In this document: one piece after another, positions 38,001 through 47,659 of the stretch
Numbering within the stretch: the stretch's first letter is position 1
Layout of the letters: each line of letters starts with the position of its first letter
From: Cotesia glomerata
Taxonomy: Eukaryota; Arthropoda; Insecta; Hymenoptera; Braconidae
Direction of reading: 5' to 3'
Assembly: GCF_020080835.1 (NCBI RefSeq)
Contig: NC_058158.1
Coordinates: 26,430,305 to 26,494,304 of the forward strand
Length of the DNA stretch: 64,000 nt
Made by a program: the position numbers and the translations under genes
Notes under the pieces: model-generated
Databases searched by the model: none
The model's input: only the letters and a program-made list of their open reading frames with translations
Told to the model about the DNA's origin: nothing

Positions 38001-41000
38001 TATCTGGTTTTATAGGATAGGATACTAAATGTTTATTAAGTTGTTATTTTTAAGGTATCACGGGGCGGTAAATTTAAAGTGAGTATTTATTAGAAAACAT
38101 TGACAGAGTTAAAGGACAGAGGTCTGTCGTACATCGAAGTTAAGTAGGAACTCTCTCTTCGAGTCCCATACAATTAGATCTTACTTACTACCTGGGTTTC
38201 TCACCCCCGCATCAGTCATACTTCGTTCTTACACTCTCTGTACTTATAATGTACATTTTTGCCACGAGACAAATCTATACTTCCGTTCCTACGCATACAA
38301 AAATTTTCTAAACTATCTTAACTAAACATCTGTTATTTGTGAATTTTTCTTCATCCCTTTATTTACAACCTTTTGAAAAAAATACTTACTGCTAAGTACA
38401 AAGGTGCAATAAAACAATAAAATAGAAAAACTTAAATCTAAAAATGACCATTCCACATATATGCAAATGCTACAGTCAGGCGCGCGCTTGCGCGCGTAAA
38501 TTCAAATTCTAGTCCTAATATAAAATTGAGATGAAATGTATGTGAAACCAATTTATTTGTAATGTGATTGGTTGAAAATATTTATTCTCATTCTGATTGG
38601 TTGAAAACGAATATAATATACATAAACGACACATAAATATATCATGAAAATAAATATGAGGCGCGGCTTGCGCGCGCAAATTTGAATTCTAGTTTAGATG
38701 AAAAATATGAAAATATATCATGTAAGCAAACTATTCGTAACGTGATTGGTCGAATATATGATAAGAATGAAAATATATGCAAACTCAATAGTCAGGCGCG
38801 CGCTTGCGCGCGCAAATTTAAATTCTAGTTTACTCTTGAATGAAAAACATAAAACTCTTAGATGAAGAGAAAAAATTCGTTATTTAAGAATTTTAAAGAA
38901 ATTGGTTTCTTTCTCATGCACTAGAGCTGCCTTTCTTTACAGACTATCGCTCACTTACTTCCACTCACGTAAAATATCGAAAGTCACTAACTTCAAACAT
39001 TTCTTTTAAAAAAATGAATACTGTTCGTTTGTGTTATTTTTGATAAAAAATACTTGTTATAACTTCAATTAAATATTCTCAGTTTTTCTCAAAAATTGTA
39101 AGAAGAGTATGGTTGTTATTCAATAAAATGTTCACTCTAACTACGGTCAAGATAGGGAATATATGTTAAATGTATGATGTTTAATTGCTAATTTTGAAAA
39201 TTAGCACCGCAAGGACTATTAAAAAAAATTTATTCGTATAGAGGACTCTTAAAAGTACGCGTATTAAAAAATTGAAGAATATTGTAAGAAAAGTGATTTT
39301 TCACAGTACCTTCTTAAACAAAGCATTTTACTCATTTTCAAACAAAATAATTTATATTTTACTAAAAAATTTGTTTCTCTCGAATTAAGAGTATTTTATG
39401 GTATACTTATTTTGAATGATGTGACTTTTTCTTATGTCAAAAATAAAATTTTTAAAGAAAAAATAAATTATTTTTAATTGAAGTAAATTGTAATTTTCGA
39501 TTAAGAATTTGATTGTATCTTACGAAGATAATATACTCTTGATCGAATTTGATGGAATTTTTATGCCATGAAAATAAGTTTCAAGTAAACGAATTCTTGA
39601 ATTAAATCGTAAAGTTCTCTTCAAAGTAATTTTCTCCTTTTTTTCTTGTTTTTTCATAGAAATTGTCAATTGTAAATAATTAATGCTATTATTAAAATTA
39701 GCAAAGCATTGCACTAATAAACGTAACATTTCACACAGCAAGCGATGCCAGTACCTTGGAAGTCTATTTTAACCTCATGGCCAGCATGGGCAATTGGAAT
39801 TACAACATTTGGAAGAATATGGGTGCATTATGTGTTTATTATTCCTGGTCCTATGTACATGAAGACTGTCCTAGGCTTCAGCATCCAAACTGTAAGTATA
39901 CTAAAAATATTTTAATAAATATCATAGTAAAGATATTGCATCAATATATGCAATTTTTTATCTATATAAGCACAATGATATATTTAATGGTTTACATTTT
40001 TCTATTATAAAATTTAAATTAACTTCTTGAATTTCAGAATGGATTCCTTTCTGGAGCACCGTTTATCTGTAGCTATTTTAGTTCTGTCGTTTTTTGTTAC
40101 ATTGCGGATGTTCTTGTGACGAGACAATTAATGACTTTAACTAATGTACGAAAAATGTTCACAGCCATATGTAAGTAGAAAGTTTATTGATTTTCATAAG
40201 TCATTTATCTGTCGCACTATAAGCAGACACTTGGATTTATTTATTTAAATAATTTTTTTTTAGAAAAATCTATCTGATATATTTTTGAACTTTTAACGAG
40301 TTTTTTCAATAAACAATTATTAAATAACAACAAAATAAAATGTAGTCATTCATTGGCTGTAGAAAAAAAATTTTTGCCTCAAAAAAGTATTGAAAATCAA
40401 TTATTTTGGATAAAAACTTCATTTGGCAAATTTTTTTTTTTTTTTGAAAAATAAAATTAAAAACAGTAAGACTCTTTATTGACAAAAAAATTAGGAAAGT
40501 CACTCGTTGAATGAAAGATTAAAATGAAAATAAAACACTAATTTAATGTTATGTACTGAAAACAAATATTAATATGGTTACATTTGGTTTTTAAATAGCT
40601 CAAGTTATTCCGGGATTACTAGTACTTCTAATTGGATATTTAGGCTGCAACATAGTAATTGTTCTCATTATATGGTTTATTGCTGTAACACTTATCACAG
40701 CAGCCTACGCCGGTGCTATGGCTAATATCGTAGACATAGCACCAAATTTAGCTGGACCAGTTTTAGCATTCGCTCAAACAATTCACATGACTGCTAGCTT
40801 CTTGTCACCTCAAGCAGCTGGACTATTTACTGATAAAAATGTAATACTTTTTTTTTACATTTATTTATTATTATTTCTTATAGAATAAAATAATTAATTG
40901 TCGCTTGTTTCTTCAACAGCAAACTCTTGATGCATGGAGAAACGTTTTCGGCCTCACCAGCGGTATTGCATGTGGTACTTATATTGTCTACCAAATATTT

Positions 41001-41168
41001 GGTACCGCAGAAATTCAACCGTGGAACTATGTCGATCAAAAGCGCTCTCAGCCAGTCGACAACGACATTGAGCCGCTGAATGATTCGAACTTAAAAAACG
41101 GTAAAAATCTGCCCAATCGTTCTAACAATCCAGAACAACCAGAATTAATAAATGATTATTCGCATTGA
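23057..41168 (+). CDS. SLC17-family anion transporter (sialin / Na-phosphate cotransporter-like)
   Basis: A complete 10-exon gene, all GT-AG and in phase: 23057-23073, 23225-23283, 23371-23579, 29053-29289, 30165-30249, 32536-32756, 39739-39891, 40038-40170, 40599-40840 and 40920-41168 (TGA); 534 residues, normal for the family. A major-facilitator membrane protein: TM1 with PARVVLYMLSF...RTDINIAMVEM, a luminal loop with Asn-glycosylation sequons, the family signature EFDWSPKIQSTITSSFYW, GGVLTQHFGTK after TM2, PPVERSRF, VPWKSILTSWPAWAI, and the closing AWRNVFGLTSG and IQPWN. Members move sialate, glutamate or phosphate, coupled to H+ or Na+. Two acidic residues expected after the TM4 arginine are Gln and Ser here (RSIQGIASGLTWPAM), so coupling may differ. 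The substrate cannot be predicted. Introns 3, 5 and 6 are full of transposons. Confidence 0.93.
24124..24281. mobile_element. 158-bp MITE (CCCGAGTAAAAAAAA / CCCACTGGAGTAAAAAAAA ends)
   Basis: Inverted ends CCCGAGTAAAAAAAACTATA and, read in complement, CCCACTGGAGTAAAAAAAAT, with TA on both sides (24122-24123 and 24282-24283). The interior is an array of TTATATA/ATTCATAT words. A related end, CCCACCCGGGTAAAATAG in complement, occurs at about 28870-28890. Confidence 0.55.
26215..26600. mobile_element. ~385-bp palindromic MITE
   Basis: Arms of about 150 bp from GTTTAAAAAAAAACTAAAAA to its inverted copy near 26600, sharing CTTTTTATAGAAAACCAAAC and the paired AAAGCGTGGGGTGC/GCACCCTACGCTTTT near the loop. 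A shorter tandem copy of the end motif lies just left, at 26165-26215. No duplication could be assigned. Confidence 0.55.
26640..27190 (-). pseudogene. Decayed protein-coding remnant, unrecognised
   Basis: On the minus strand from ~27190 a frame reads with protein-like composition (for example TSDNCYSVANYKCLENVDIP and LYLRLMKKNKLYVSEMY), is broken by two TGA codons (about 27023 and 26853) and continues in frame with RGVVANNVFVANGD and SFLCKCDKTEN to ~26640. The run of ~180 residues with only two stops, all in one frame, in very AT-rich DNA is unlikely to be chance. It resembles no domain that I can name. Its place inside an inverted-repeat element suggests a transposon protein. Confidence 0.45.
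27560..27900 (+). mobile_element. tRNA-derived SINE, copy 2
   Basis: Second copy of the 17290-17640 repeat with the same A-box-like GGGGTTAG and B-box GGGTTCGAATCTC, the upstream ACATTTGTAAAAAATAG lead and the downstream CTCTACATCAAAAT tail. The two copies differ at scattered positions, so they are not very recent. Confidence 0.65.
28686..28890 (+). repeat. tRNA-like sequence followed by an ATTATATA-word fragment
   Basis: 28686-28758 has a GGTTCAATTCCC B-box-like motif and ends CGCGCCGATTTTTTTTT, resembling a decayed tRNA gene with a pol III terminator, but the T-arm stem does not pair well and the A box is weak. The following 28770-28890 is an array of AATTATATA words ending in TTTTACCCGGGTGGG, an end of the MITE family at 24124. 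Confidence 0.35.
29290..30164. other. SLC17 intron 4
   Basis: AT-rich intron between exons ending AGCGCTAGT-like (29289) and starting GGCTTAACC (30165). Nothing else was recognised in it. Confidence 0.7.
30250..32535. other. SLC17 intron 5, with a GC-richer unexplained patch
   Basis: It holds a MITE (31612-31760), a 28-base A run at about 31571 and an isolated GC-richer block at 30830-30945. At 32401-32503 lies a second GC-richer, open stretch ending in a donor-like ATGGG|GTAAGC, just upstream of exon 6. It encodes a hydrophobic peptide in one frame and could be an alternative or relic exon. The model without it is in phase and matches the family. Confidence 0.4.
31612..31760. mobile_element. 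pogo/Tc1-like MITE, copy 2
   Basis: Nearly identical to 13422-13555, apart from about 15 extra bases at its left end where CTCTCTGTATT is duplicated. The flanking TA pair is not intact here. It lies in SLC17 intron 5. Confidence 0.75.
33153..33614 (-). repeat. Gypsy 3' LTR
   Basis: 462 bp, TGTGGAATGG...ACTACA on the minus strand. It differs from the other LTR by one base (gttaattt against gtaaattt near 33230). No clear polypurine tract is visible next to it. Confidence 0.92.
33643..36126 (-). CDS. pol: Gypsy Pol: reverse transcriptase, RNase H, integrase
   Basis: 827 codons from the first ATG, but the RT domain starts upstream of it in the same frame (about 36150). RT has YMDDI (residues ~134-138) and LPFGLC; RNase H starts near TDASRLGYG (~290); the integrase has an HHCC zinc finger, a DHVGPM and a DRGTAF block for the first two catalytic aspartates and a GNGQVERVNRTL glutamate block, then a GPYRI-type C-terminal fold. 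This is the Gypsy (Metaviridae) order. The frame is +1 relative to Gag-protease, and the junction lies inside the conserved start of RT, after an A5 run at about 36143-36147. That is an odd place for programmed shifting and looks like one extra base. Nothing else disrupts the frame. Confidence 0.92.
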   Translation of the reverse strand: MNSWLEEGIIRPSTSEYASPIVLIKKKDGTLRICVDYRKINAIMLRPLSPLPLIEDSIDALAEDVWFTLIDLKNGFFHVWMDEGSIKYTAFVTPDGQYEFVRLPFGLCIGPTVFQSYINYIFKDLIHEGIVVVYMDDIIIKAKTSEEHLRRVKLVIKDAAKYGLIIKWEKCQFFKTTVDYLGYVICRGTVRPSEAKTLAVRDFPRPTTVKSVQSFLGLTGYFRKFIPGYSLIARPLTDLLKKDVKFVFGMREIEAFEKLKAALVCEPVLKLYRHGAETELHTDASRLGYGMILMQKDCNDGQFHPVYYASGKTTDAESRYSSYELEVLAIVKALEKFRVYLINIAFKIVTDCQAFTATVSKEKVCLRVARWVILLADFNYSIEHRPGKNMPHVDALSRHSLPEVLYVCENDDGLIARLRSAQDKDECLRQIIDAASRNEANGYLLKNQLLYKSVNGEPLVVVPKSMEAQVIKRAHERGHFGVTKTEAIVKRDFWFKEMRPKVEQVVTNCIDCILTERKQGKQEGLLHPIYKGDTPLDTYHIDHVGPMTNTPKKYKHIFVVVDAFSKFVWLYPTKSTDTAEVLHRLRSQSSIFGNPRRIISDRGTAFTSRDFQEYCESEKIEHSLIVTGIPRGNGQVERVNRTLIPLLTKMAAPTPENWYKHVENVQKYLNATPSRSTGQAPCQLLFGVNMRLKDDWNLKELLEKEWTTQFEEDRKELREKAREKIQKTQEENRRGFNKHRKPANVYEEGDLVAIQRTQFGPGLKLRGKFLGPYRITKLLRGDRYVVEKVGEHEGPQHTSTAADHLKPWGMGPEENYKTTDVETDDDN
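36131..37891 (-). CDS. gag: Gypsy Gag-protease polyprotein with N-terminal SAP domain
   Basis: 586 codons. Residues ~20-58 (LRVSQLREELRRRNLRVTGR...LLARLRAALL) look like a SAP DNA-binding helix-extension-helix. An acidic linker follows, then a retrotransposon Gag core (DHTNVQQWLDDFEEMAELCKW, ~148-168), two CCHC zinc knuckles (CYNCGGEDHVSVMC and CFKCGEFGHIASEC), and an aspartic protease with LVDTGSDLTLM. The last residues already run into the RT leader before the stop at 36131. A SAP domain in Gag could help target or retain the particle DNA on chromatin; that is inference. Confidence 0.9.
   Translation of the reverse strand: MDDLIDQVARGVAAADLEDDQLPRLRVSQLREELRRRNLRVTGRKPELLARLRAALLVERDHVADDDEENIADLVDDEEEDDFEDARAVNVEGLPGRGNHYVRIRNPVNDGRGYNDEDDDGANRREESRRLITFKDVEGALEKFSGDDHTNVQQWLDDFEEMAELCKWDETLKITYAKRLLDGSAKMFVNYEKCAKTWKKLKESLKEEFEEAVDCLKIHRELSKRKKKSEETLQEYAYKMLQIASPAKLKIQDVIQYIIEGIPDDVVNKAVLYGAKDFKQLKEKFGQYEKMKQEMSKSKARPPEKKLEKTGRPQSYNQGRKGSPGGAVSTSGKKTSTKCYNCGGEDHVSVMCPEKEKGKKCFKCGEFGHIASECPLKSKEVYLVSRPAKEKYQKEIKIKDSKILALVDTGSDLTLMSMREYKNLGSPPLCNKQVCFEGLGAEMTETLGMFTTSMMAENYKFNVDFHVVPDSILRRSVILGTDFLDQVELRVRRGTVTFFKLDADESTDEETKPHIYKINTIDETKELELSHIKEEHYREEIKKIVSNYKPEATRDVGIRAKIILTSDKPVVSRPRRLAPSERKRSK
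37977..37993 (-). promoter_or_regulatory. Gypsy primer-binding site, tRNA-Pro type
   Basis: On the minus strand, two bases after the 5' LTR, the sequence TGGGGGCTCGTCCGGGA is complementary to the 3' end of tRNA-Pro. This is the same site that is used by gammaretroviruses such as murine leukaemia virus. It fixes the strand and the LTR boundary. Confidence 0.85.
37996..38457 (-). repeat. Gypsy 5' LTR
   Basis: 462 bp, the partner of 33153-33614. It contains the promoter by position, and the leader to the Gag ATG is ~100 bp. Confidence 0.92.
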
Positions 41169-41280
41169 AAATTTATGTACTTGAAAAATAAGACTTTAAT
41201 AAGTTTAATACTATATTTATCACTTAAGAGAAAAAAATAATTACTTACGACACTGTCAAATATTACTTATACTACTACTA

Positions 41281-41339
<59 letters not shown>

Positions 41340-42955
41340 ATTATTATTATGTATGTTAAAACAAATGCATTCAATTGAGTGCGTGACTTTAATTCCTGTT
41401 ACATTGGCAGTTAGAATAAGCTTGTATTTAAATCTAGAAAAAGAGAGTATTTTTGTGAAATGAAAATCTCAGGTAATGTTTTACCAATTTATTATATATT
41501 ATTAGATTATAGATGATTTATTAAATGGGCACAATTGGACTCCAATAATATTATATTTATAATAATGAAACTTCAGTTTTAAATATCTTTAAATCTTCGG
41601 TTAAAATATGAATGTACTTACCAAAATAATTAGTTATCTCTCTGTAAAGTATATTTTCACAAATGTACGAAAATTTTCAGTCTTGTAAGCAAGAAAACAG
41701 CTCTAAAGACATTCAAAAAAATAATTTATGAAAAATAAATCATTTTGAGATAATAATAACCAAGTAGAACCAAGTATAATAATAACCATAAGTTTTAGAG
41801 CTTTTGGCCTACAAATTAATTTTTAGATTTTTTCTAGATATAATTTACAGAAAATCAATTACAAACATTAATTCGGATGTAATATCTAGTCTTAAATAAA
41901 AATTTCAAAGTAAATTTATATTTTTAGCGGGTTATTTTACATAAATTTATTTTAAAATATCAGTAAACAAAATTTTTTACAAAATGATATAGCTTACAAA
42001 TTAAAAATTTTAAGTTAAAAATTTATATATTTTTTTTATTCGATTTTGAAGGTACTTAAAAAAAAACGTTAGCTCAAGAGTACAAACTTATATATGTTCT
42101 TGGAGTTCAATCGAAACTCTTATAATTGAAAATGTGATTGATTCACACTATAAGTAAAAATAATTTCACTTTTTAAGTGAAGAAATATTTTTTTTATTAA
42201 TTACTTGTATTTTTATTTTATATATTATATAATAATGAATAATTATCTGCGTAGTTGTACTTTGAAAGTAGAATTATTTTTAATTTTTATAAACAAAACA
42301 TCACTTATAAATAAATGAATGAGTAAAATTAAGCATAAAAAATTAAGGTTTTAAAATGAAAAATGATAGTATACAGAGTTCGTAATTCTAAATCAAATAA
42401 AAAAACTTTTAAATACTTAAACCTAAATATAACACTTTGCAAATATCTTTTTTAAAAATTAAAGTTGTTAAAAATCGTATTTGAAATAGATATACTGTGT
42501 TAAAAGTACGCGCTAATTAAAAAGTAATGATATACAAGATTAAACTTATGAGTGCCTTGTTGTAAAGTTATAAACAACATTATTATAGTATGTAAAATAA
42601 ATAATTAATAATCAATTTTTTGTAATGTTCCCTTTATAGTTGCAAAGTAATAAAAGAAAAAAATGATTATATATTATGTCTGTATAAATACGTAATTATG
42701 TAACACTGTTATTGTAATAAAAAAGAATGTATAATTAATAATCAATACGCTGTAAATTTGTGGAATTCGTGCGAATGTATAGTGATTATATTTGAAAGAA
42801 TAAATATTATAAATAGCTAGTTATTTATTTTATTACATTAATGATGAATTTAAATGTTATTTATAAAAATATTTTCAAATAAAAATAAAAGACAATAATA
42901 ACTTATCCAACAACACTTTTCATTTTTGATTGTATTTATTTTTTTCATTTTAATT
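41169..42955. other. Downstream of SLC17: 3' UTR and AT-rich intergenic
   Basis: The SLC17 3' UTR starts at 41169. Several AATAAA motifs are present (for example at 42799) but the true polyadenylation site cannot be told. Nothing else was recognised besides the ATT microsatellite. Confidence 0.5.
41283..41340. repeat. (ATT)n microsatellite
   Basis: About 19 uninterrupted ATT units, roughly 115 bases after the SLC17 stop codon and therefore probably in its 3' UTR. Confidence 0.9.
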
Positions 42956-42959
42956 AATT

Positions 42960-43498
42960 TTTAACTTCCCGCTAAGAAAATTGAAAATTTTCAAAAATCG
43001 GAAAGTTATTGGTTTTACTCCGTTTTTCGAAAATCGAGTTTTCATCGGATCTCGACGTTTCGAGGTCCTAGGAAGCTTTCCTGACTACTTTCATGATGAT
43101 GTCCGTACGTCTGTATGTATGTGAGTGTGTGTTTTTTTTTTTTTTTTGTTTTAAGGGGGGGGGGAATCCTTTTTACGGATTCTAGGCATAGTTGTTTGGC
43201 CTGGATATGTGGCGACTCGACGCAGTGTCATACTAAAACTCGACGCTAGCGCCCCTACCCACTAAACTCTAAACCCCTTTTCCTCTTTCCCCTAATCCCT
43301 CATGGAAACCGCCGTTAGGCATTATTTCATGAGGGGAGGATCTAGCTACTGCTCTTTCTTCTGGTAGCTAAGGTGTTATTTTACCTTTCTTCTAGTTGTT
43401 GTCATTTGCTCTTCTTCTTTCGATGGAACGCAAGTCTATAAGGACTTCTGTTGCAAATGTGCTGATGGCGTTCCAGGAGGCTCTTGATGACAACATTG

Positions 43499-43555
<57 letters not shown>

Positions 43556-44235
43556 CCTCTCGTAACTTTTGAACAGCTTGACCGATTTCATCGCGGTTGG
43601 TGTCATTCAAAAGGGCTTTGCCAAACTTAGATTTCCTGTAAGTTGGAATCGATTCGGACCAGTAGATTTCGAAAAATTGCAAAAAAAGTGATAAAAAAAG
43701 TTGTTTTTTTTTATTTTTTTTAAATATCTCCAAATTGGCTGATCCGATCAACTTCAAAAACTAATCAGCTCTTAACTTGGAAAACCCGCATCGATCGCCA
43801 CATAGAGCGTCAGAATCGATTGATGCGTTCGTGAGATATCGTTGTCGAAAAAAATCGAAAAAAGTGTTTTTTTGTAATAACTCCGAAATTTTTCATCAGA
43901 TCAATTTTTTGTCCTAAATTTTTTATAGAGCTCAAACAACCACATCGATCGCCGCCTACTGCGTGAAAATCGGTTGATTTATTATAAAGTTACAGCAGTT
44001 TGAAAATTAGAAAAATCGTGTTTCATCGAATTTCGATAAAATTTTTGAGCTCGAAGAGCTCAAAAGCATAGCAAAGCTATCTCTTTGAGCTCGGAGAGTT
44101 CAAAATAACACATAAATTGTATTTTTGAGCTCGAAGAGCTCAAAAACGTCATAAGTGCAATTTTAAGCGCCTAGGTACGGAATTAGCGGGAAGTTGCAGG
44201 GATGGCCTTTAGGGTCAACCGTTTTTCTAATTTTT
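42960..44235 (+). repeat. Long dispersed repeat, copy with both ends
   Basis: It runs from AACTTCCCGCTAAGAAAA (~42971) to TTAGCGGGAAGTTGCAGG (~44178-44195) and its GTCAACCG tail, giving inverted AACTTCCCGCTAA termini. Inside are the T-run/G-run at 43133-43167, the TGGCGACTCGACGC block, a (GT)26 run at 43500-43551, and GAGCTCGAAGAGCTC words near the right end. It has no convincing frame. It is the reference for the broken copy at 640-4285 and the fragments at 8320, 20405 and 22225. Confidence 0.7.
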
Positions 44236-44737
44236 ATTTTATGTTATGTTGAATTTTTACAGTGAATTAACCGGATCCCATCCCCCCCCCTTATAGTCCC
44301 TCGGCCGAGGATTACGAAAAACTAGGTTATTTTGTTCTCCGATGGTACATTTAATTGTTATTAAAATTTGATTGTTTAAGCCGCTATAACTCAGAAAGGG
44401 CTGATTTGACGGGAAAGTTTATTTAAAACAAAATGTTTAAAATTGAAAAACCAACAAAAAATGTTCTTGTCAATTTTTCGATAAATGAATATTTTCAGAA
44501 ATATCGCGAAATACAATAAGTAGCAGTCGGACCTCTCTGTCGCACGCACGCATCCTACGGATTCCATCGACAAACGATAAGCAAATAGAAAGACGAAAAA
44601 AAATTAAAAACTCGGCGCCCATCGAGAAATAAAGGATGAACGCAAAGTGTACCTTGAAAAGACACATTCTAGATTGTAGAAAAATTAATGAGAGTTTATC
44701 CACCCCATAGAAACAAAGCAACAGCTCCTAAATCTGA
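44236..44737. other. Intergenic, nothing supported
   Basis: It contains a C9-10 run at 44283 and otherwise no gene, splice-bounded exon or element end that I can defend. Confidence 0.4.
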
Positions 44738-44881
44738 GGTTGTTTCGTAAATTTGACGAATTTTAACATTTAAAAATTCTTTTTTTGAAGCCCACTAAAA
44801 ATTAAGGGAGAAAACTCATGGAAATCATAGGGTACTCTCTAAAAAAAAATTTCCAGATCCATAATCAATCAATCTACCCCA
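44738..44881. repeat. Satellite monomer fragment 1
   Basis: Part of a ~165-175-bp tandem repeat marked by GAAAACTCATGGAAATCATA and CCATAATCAATCAATC. The monomer resumes at 45094 after a MITE. Confidence 0.75.
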
Positions 44882-45093
44882 CACAGTAGAAAATTTTGCG
44901 TCAATGCGTCAAAAAATTTTGTGTTAAAAATTTTTATGTTAAATATTTAACACTTTTTTGTGTCAATTTAACACTTTTTTGTGTTAATTTAACACAATAA
45001 ATGATAAATTTACATATAAAAATGTTAAATATTTAACACAAAAATTTTTAACACAAAGTATTTTGACGCAATGACGCAACATTTTTTACTGTG
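44882..45093. mobile_element. 212-bp MITE (CACAGTA termini, TTAAATATTTAA words)
   Basis: Ends CACAGTAGAAAATTTTGCGT and, in complement, CACAGTAAAAAATGTTGCGT. The body is palindromic arrays of TGTTAAATATTTAACAC. CA at 44880-44881 and 45094-45095 is the target duplication, verified because other satellite monomers show the empty site CCCCATGG. Confidence 0.85.
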
Positions 45094-45198
45094 CATGGAC
45101 ACGGAGAAACAGTCCCATAAGAGGCGATTTTTAGTGAATTTTTACATTCAAAAATTCATTTCTCTATGTCCACTGGAAATTAAGGAAGAAAACTCATG
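45094..45198. repeat. Satellite monomer fragment 2
   Basis: It continues the monomer from CATGGACAC through CCCATAAGAGGCGATTTTTA to AAAACTCATG, where the 9-kb element was inserted. The next monomer part is at 59220. Confidence 0.8.
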
Positions 45199-45202
45199 CA
45201 CT

Positions 45203-45541
45203 TGTAAGACTCGAGGTTTATATTTTGTATACCACTCATATTTATTTATACATCTACAAGTAATAACCCGACAATGACTACGGAATGAGACAGTTAATAA
45301 AAGCCAATATAATTAAGGGATGACAATGACTGGGTGACGTTGTATTAGGACCCATCGCGTGAGGTCCTCATGAAGGGTGGCGTCGGAATGCCCCTAACAA
45401 TCTCTCTCGTAGTCCTCTCAACCCTCGTTGAGTGGGGGCGAGTCTTATCACGGGCTGGGGGTAAGGCCTTACGTCACAGATCTCGGGCCTCACGATACTC
45501 GACAGCCGTCAGCCTCGGCAATAAGAATAGCGTTGCTTACA
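45203..45541. repeat. LARD left LTR
   Basis: 339 bp, starts TGTAAGACTCGAGG and ends CGTTGCTTACA. It contains TTAATAAAAGCC, a possible polyadenylation signal on the plus strand. Confidence 0.9.
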
Positions 45542-47659
45542 GTCGGCCGTCCTGATGATGCTCGCGTCCTCGCGACTAGTGGTCAGCTGCTCGTTCGAGT
45601 GACCATGTCACTTTGCCTGCTATATCACTATTTTCGATCTAAAATAATATTCGAGTATTATCAGCATTTGAAAAATATAAGATATCATGCAATATCATGC
45701 AGCCATTCCTATTGTAAGATCAAAGCCGTTCTCGTTTTTATCAAAAATCAACAACACATTACAATTAGACAATAATCATGTGCATCCTCTACCTACTGGA
45801 CTCAGGGCATGTGTCTATACCGCTGATCCACTCACACATGCTTAAACTTTAGAGCCGACCAATTGGCACCAGTGACTTCGTATCTGACTCAGCCGTCCAC
45901 CGGATACGAATCACTACTCGCCATATAGCTTGTCTGCAGCTCTAAATTTTAACATTCCATTCAATTTTCATGCGTACAATTTCAAACTTAACCCATTTAC
46001 GTCGTTAGTACTCAACAATGATTGCATGCTTTGTGACAGATATCACTAAAACCACTAGCAGTACGGAGAAACCACCGCCAACCGACGCTTGATCGATTAA
46101 GATCTTCGCAGTTTCTCGACGTAACCACCAGGACGTTGGAGTCGTCGCCCGGTCATTACTGACCGCCCGATCGTTCAACGATCACACGACTCATATCGGC
46201 TTTCGCCAATTAAACCACTAGTAGTGCGGAGAAGCTACTGCCATACGGCACTTGATTGATTCCCTAATCTCGCAGTCTCTCGACGCAACTACTAGGACGA
46301 TGACTCCCTAGCCAGCATTAGGATGCAAATACTCCTCCATCTGGCCTCCATTTGTAATGAGTTAGCTCATACTCGGTGCACTAATGAAGTATCCTAGCTG
46401 CTACGGAACTCAGGATCACTCCAGCTGTTCACCAACTCCTCCAGGTTCGCACTAATAAGTGCCGATTGTTGCTGCAACCGCTTAACTTTACACTGTCAAG
46501 AGTTGAACGGCCAACGTGATAGTCCAACTCAGCTTTTTACCTAGAACAGATTAAGAGTGTCGACGATGTAACGTCTTACCACTGAAATCCCTTCAAGATT
46601 CCTGGTCTTCCGTCTACAATCATAATGACGGTTCATGACGTACTCGATGCACACGTTCGTGCATCTCATGCACTATCGTCAATTGTTGAAAGATCTTCAA
46701 CAGCTATCGCTGCCGTCCATACTGACTTGGTAATATCTGTACAACGGTTACTCGAGCAACAGACGTATCCCAGACGAGTTGATACTTCAGCACTCGTCAG
46801 GACCACCTTCGAAGCCTAGTCAGAAACTTTGAAGACATGAATTAACATTTTAGCTAGAGACAGATGTAATGCTCTCGACGATATATAAATCTTATCTTCA
46901 TCAAGCCTTAATTACAATAACTTAATAATTATTTTATTTAATTTTTAATGGTTACTATGCTCATATATTCTATCGCTGAAATTCCAGCTTGAATTTCAAT
47001 CATATTTTATACAGGTACGAGAAACCACATTTCGTTCACTCAACATCCAAGAAGGACGTATAGCTGATTCCCCTTACTTTAAGATACTCAACGTACTCAA
47101 TGTTAGACCATAGCAATTCTAACAACCGATACCTCATAGCTGATGTGACAATATACTCTAACCAGTGTCCACGACCCCTTTTTTTTGAGGTCCAGTTGAC
47201 CTGAGTTTACTACCTGACTATTACTTGTCGTAAAATTAACCCGCAGTCTTAAACAAGACTACTATTGTTTAAGGGACAGTAACTGCGCTACTGTACAGAT
47301 TCAAACCAAACTATTTTGCAATTACGTAAATATCGATCTTGTTGACCGACGTTTCTATTACTTTAAGATCTTAAAATCTTGTTCTGTCGGCAGGGCATTC
47401 AATAATTTCGTAGTAGTCCGATACCACATGGTGATTTTAAAAATGATAATTTCGATTACAATTTAAATTTGCAAACTTCATCCGAGTATTGTACGATATT
47501 AATTAACAATGCTCAGTGATAACTCTTCGCAAAAATACCGATATGAATTTAGAATATAGTGCTGAATTATTTAATCGCTCATCTAATTCTTCATCTTTCT
47601 AGTATGCAATTAGTACATCAATTAATGACCTAGCATTCACAAATAATCGACTTCAATAA

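Larger units (their letters stand above)
33153..38457 (-). mobile_element. Gypsy-type LTR retrotransposon, young, near-complete
   Basis: A 5,305-bp element on the minus strand with two 462-bp LTRs differing at a single base, and a 4-bp duplication TATA (33149-33152 and 38458-38461). Order on the minus strand: LTR, primer-binding site, Gag-protease frame, RT-RNase H-integrase frame, LTR. There is no env. It lies in SLC17 intron 6, opposite in sense to the host gene. The single LTR difference means a very recent insertion. Confidence 0.93.
33066..38828 (+). mobile_element. Tandem array of three short Helitron-like units, split by the Gypsy insertion
   Basis: Units end in a GC hairpin (GGCGCGCGCTTGCGCGCG) followed ~10 bases later by CTAGT, and two begin TCCTAATATAAAATTGAG, the TC...hairpin...CTAG|T architecture of Helitrons. 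Unit 1 is 33066-33152 plus 38458-38512; unit 2 is 38513-38692, starting exactly at the previous CTAG end; unit 3 is 38693-38828 and lacks the 5' head. There is no Rep/helicase, so they are non-autonomous. Head-to-tail arrays are typical of rolling-circle transposition. Confidence 0.65.

Noticed and set aside
43392..43757. 121-codon frame containing a poly-(Thr-His) run
   Set aside because: It is produced by the GT microsatellite inside the dispersed repeat.
45370..45775. Frames of 61-115 codons in the left LTR, repeated at 50041-50259
   Set aside because: They are fragments of the LTR sequence present twice; no protein family is recognisable.
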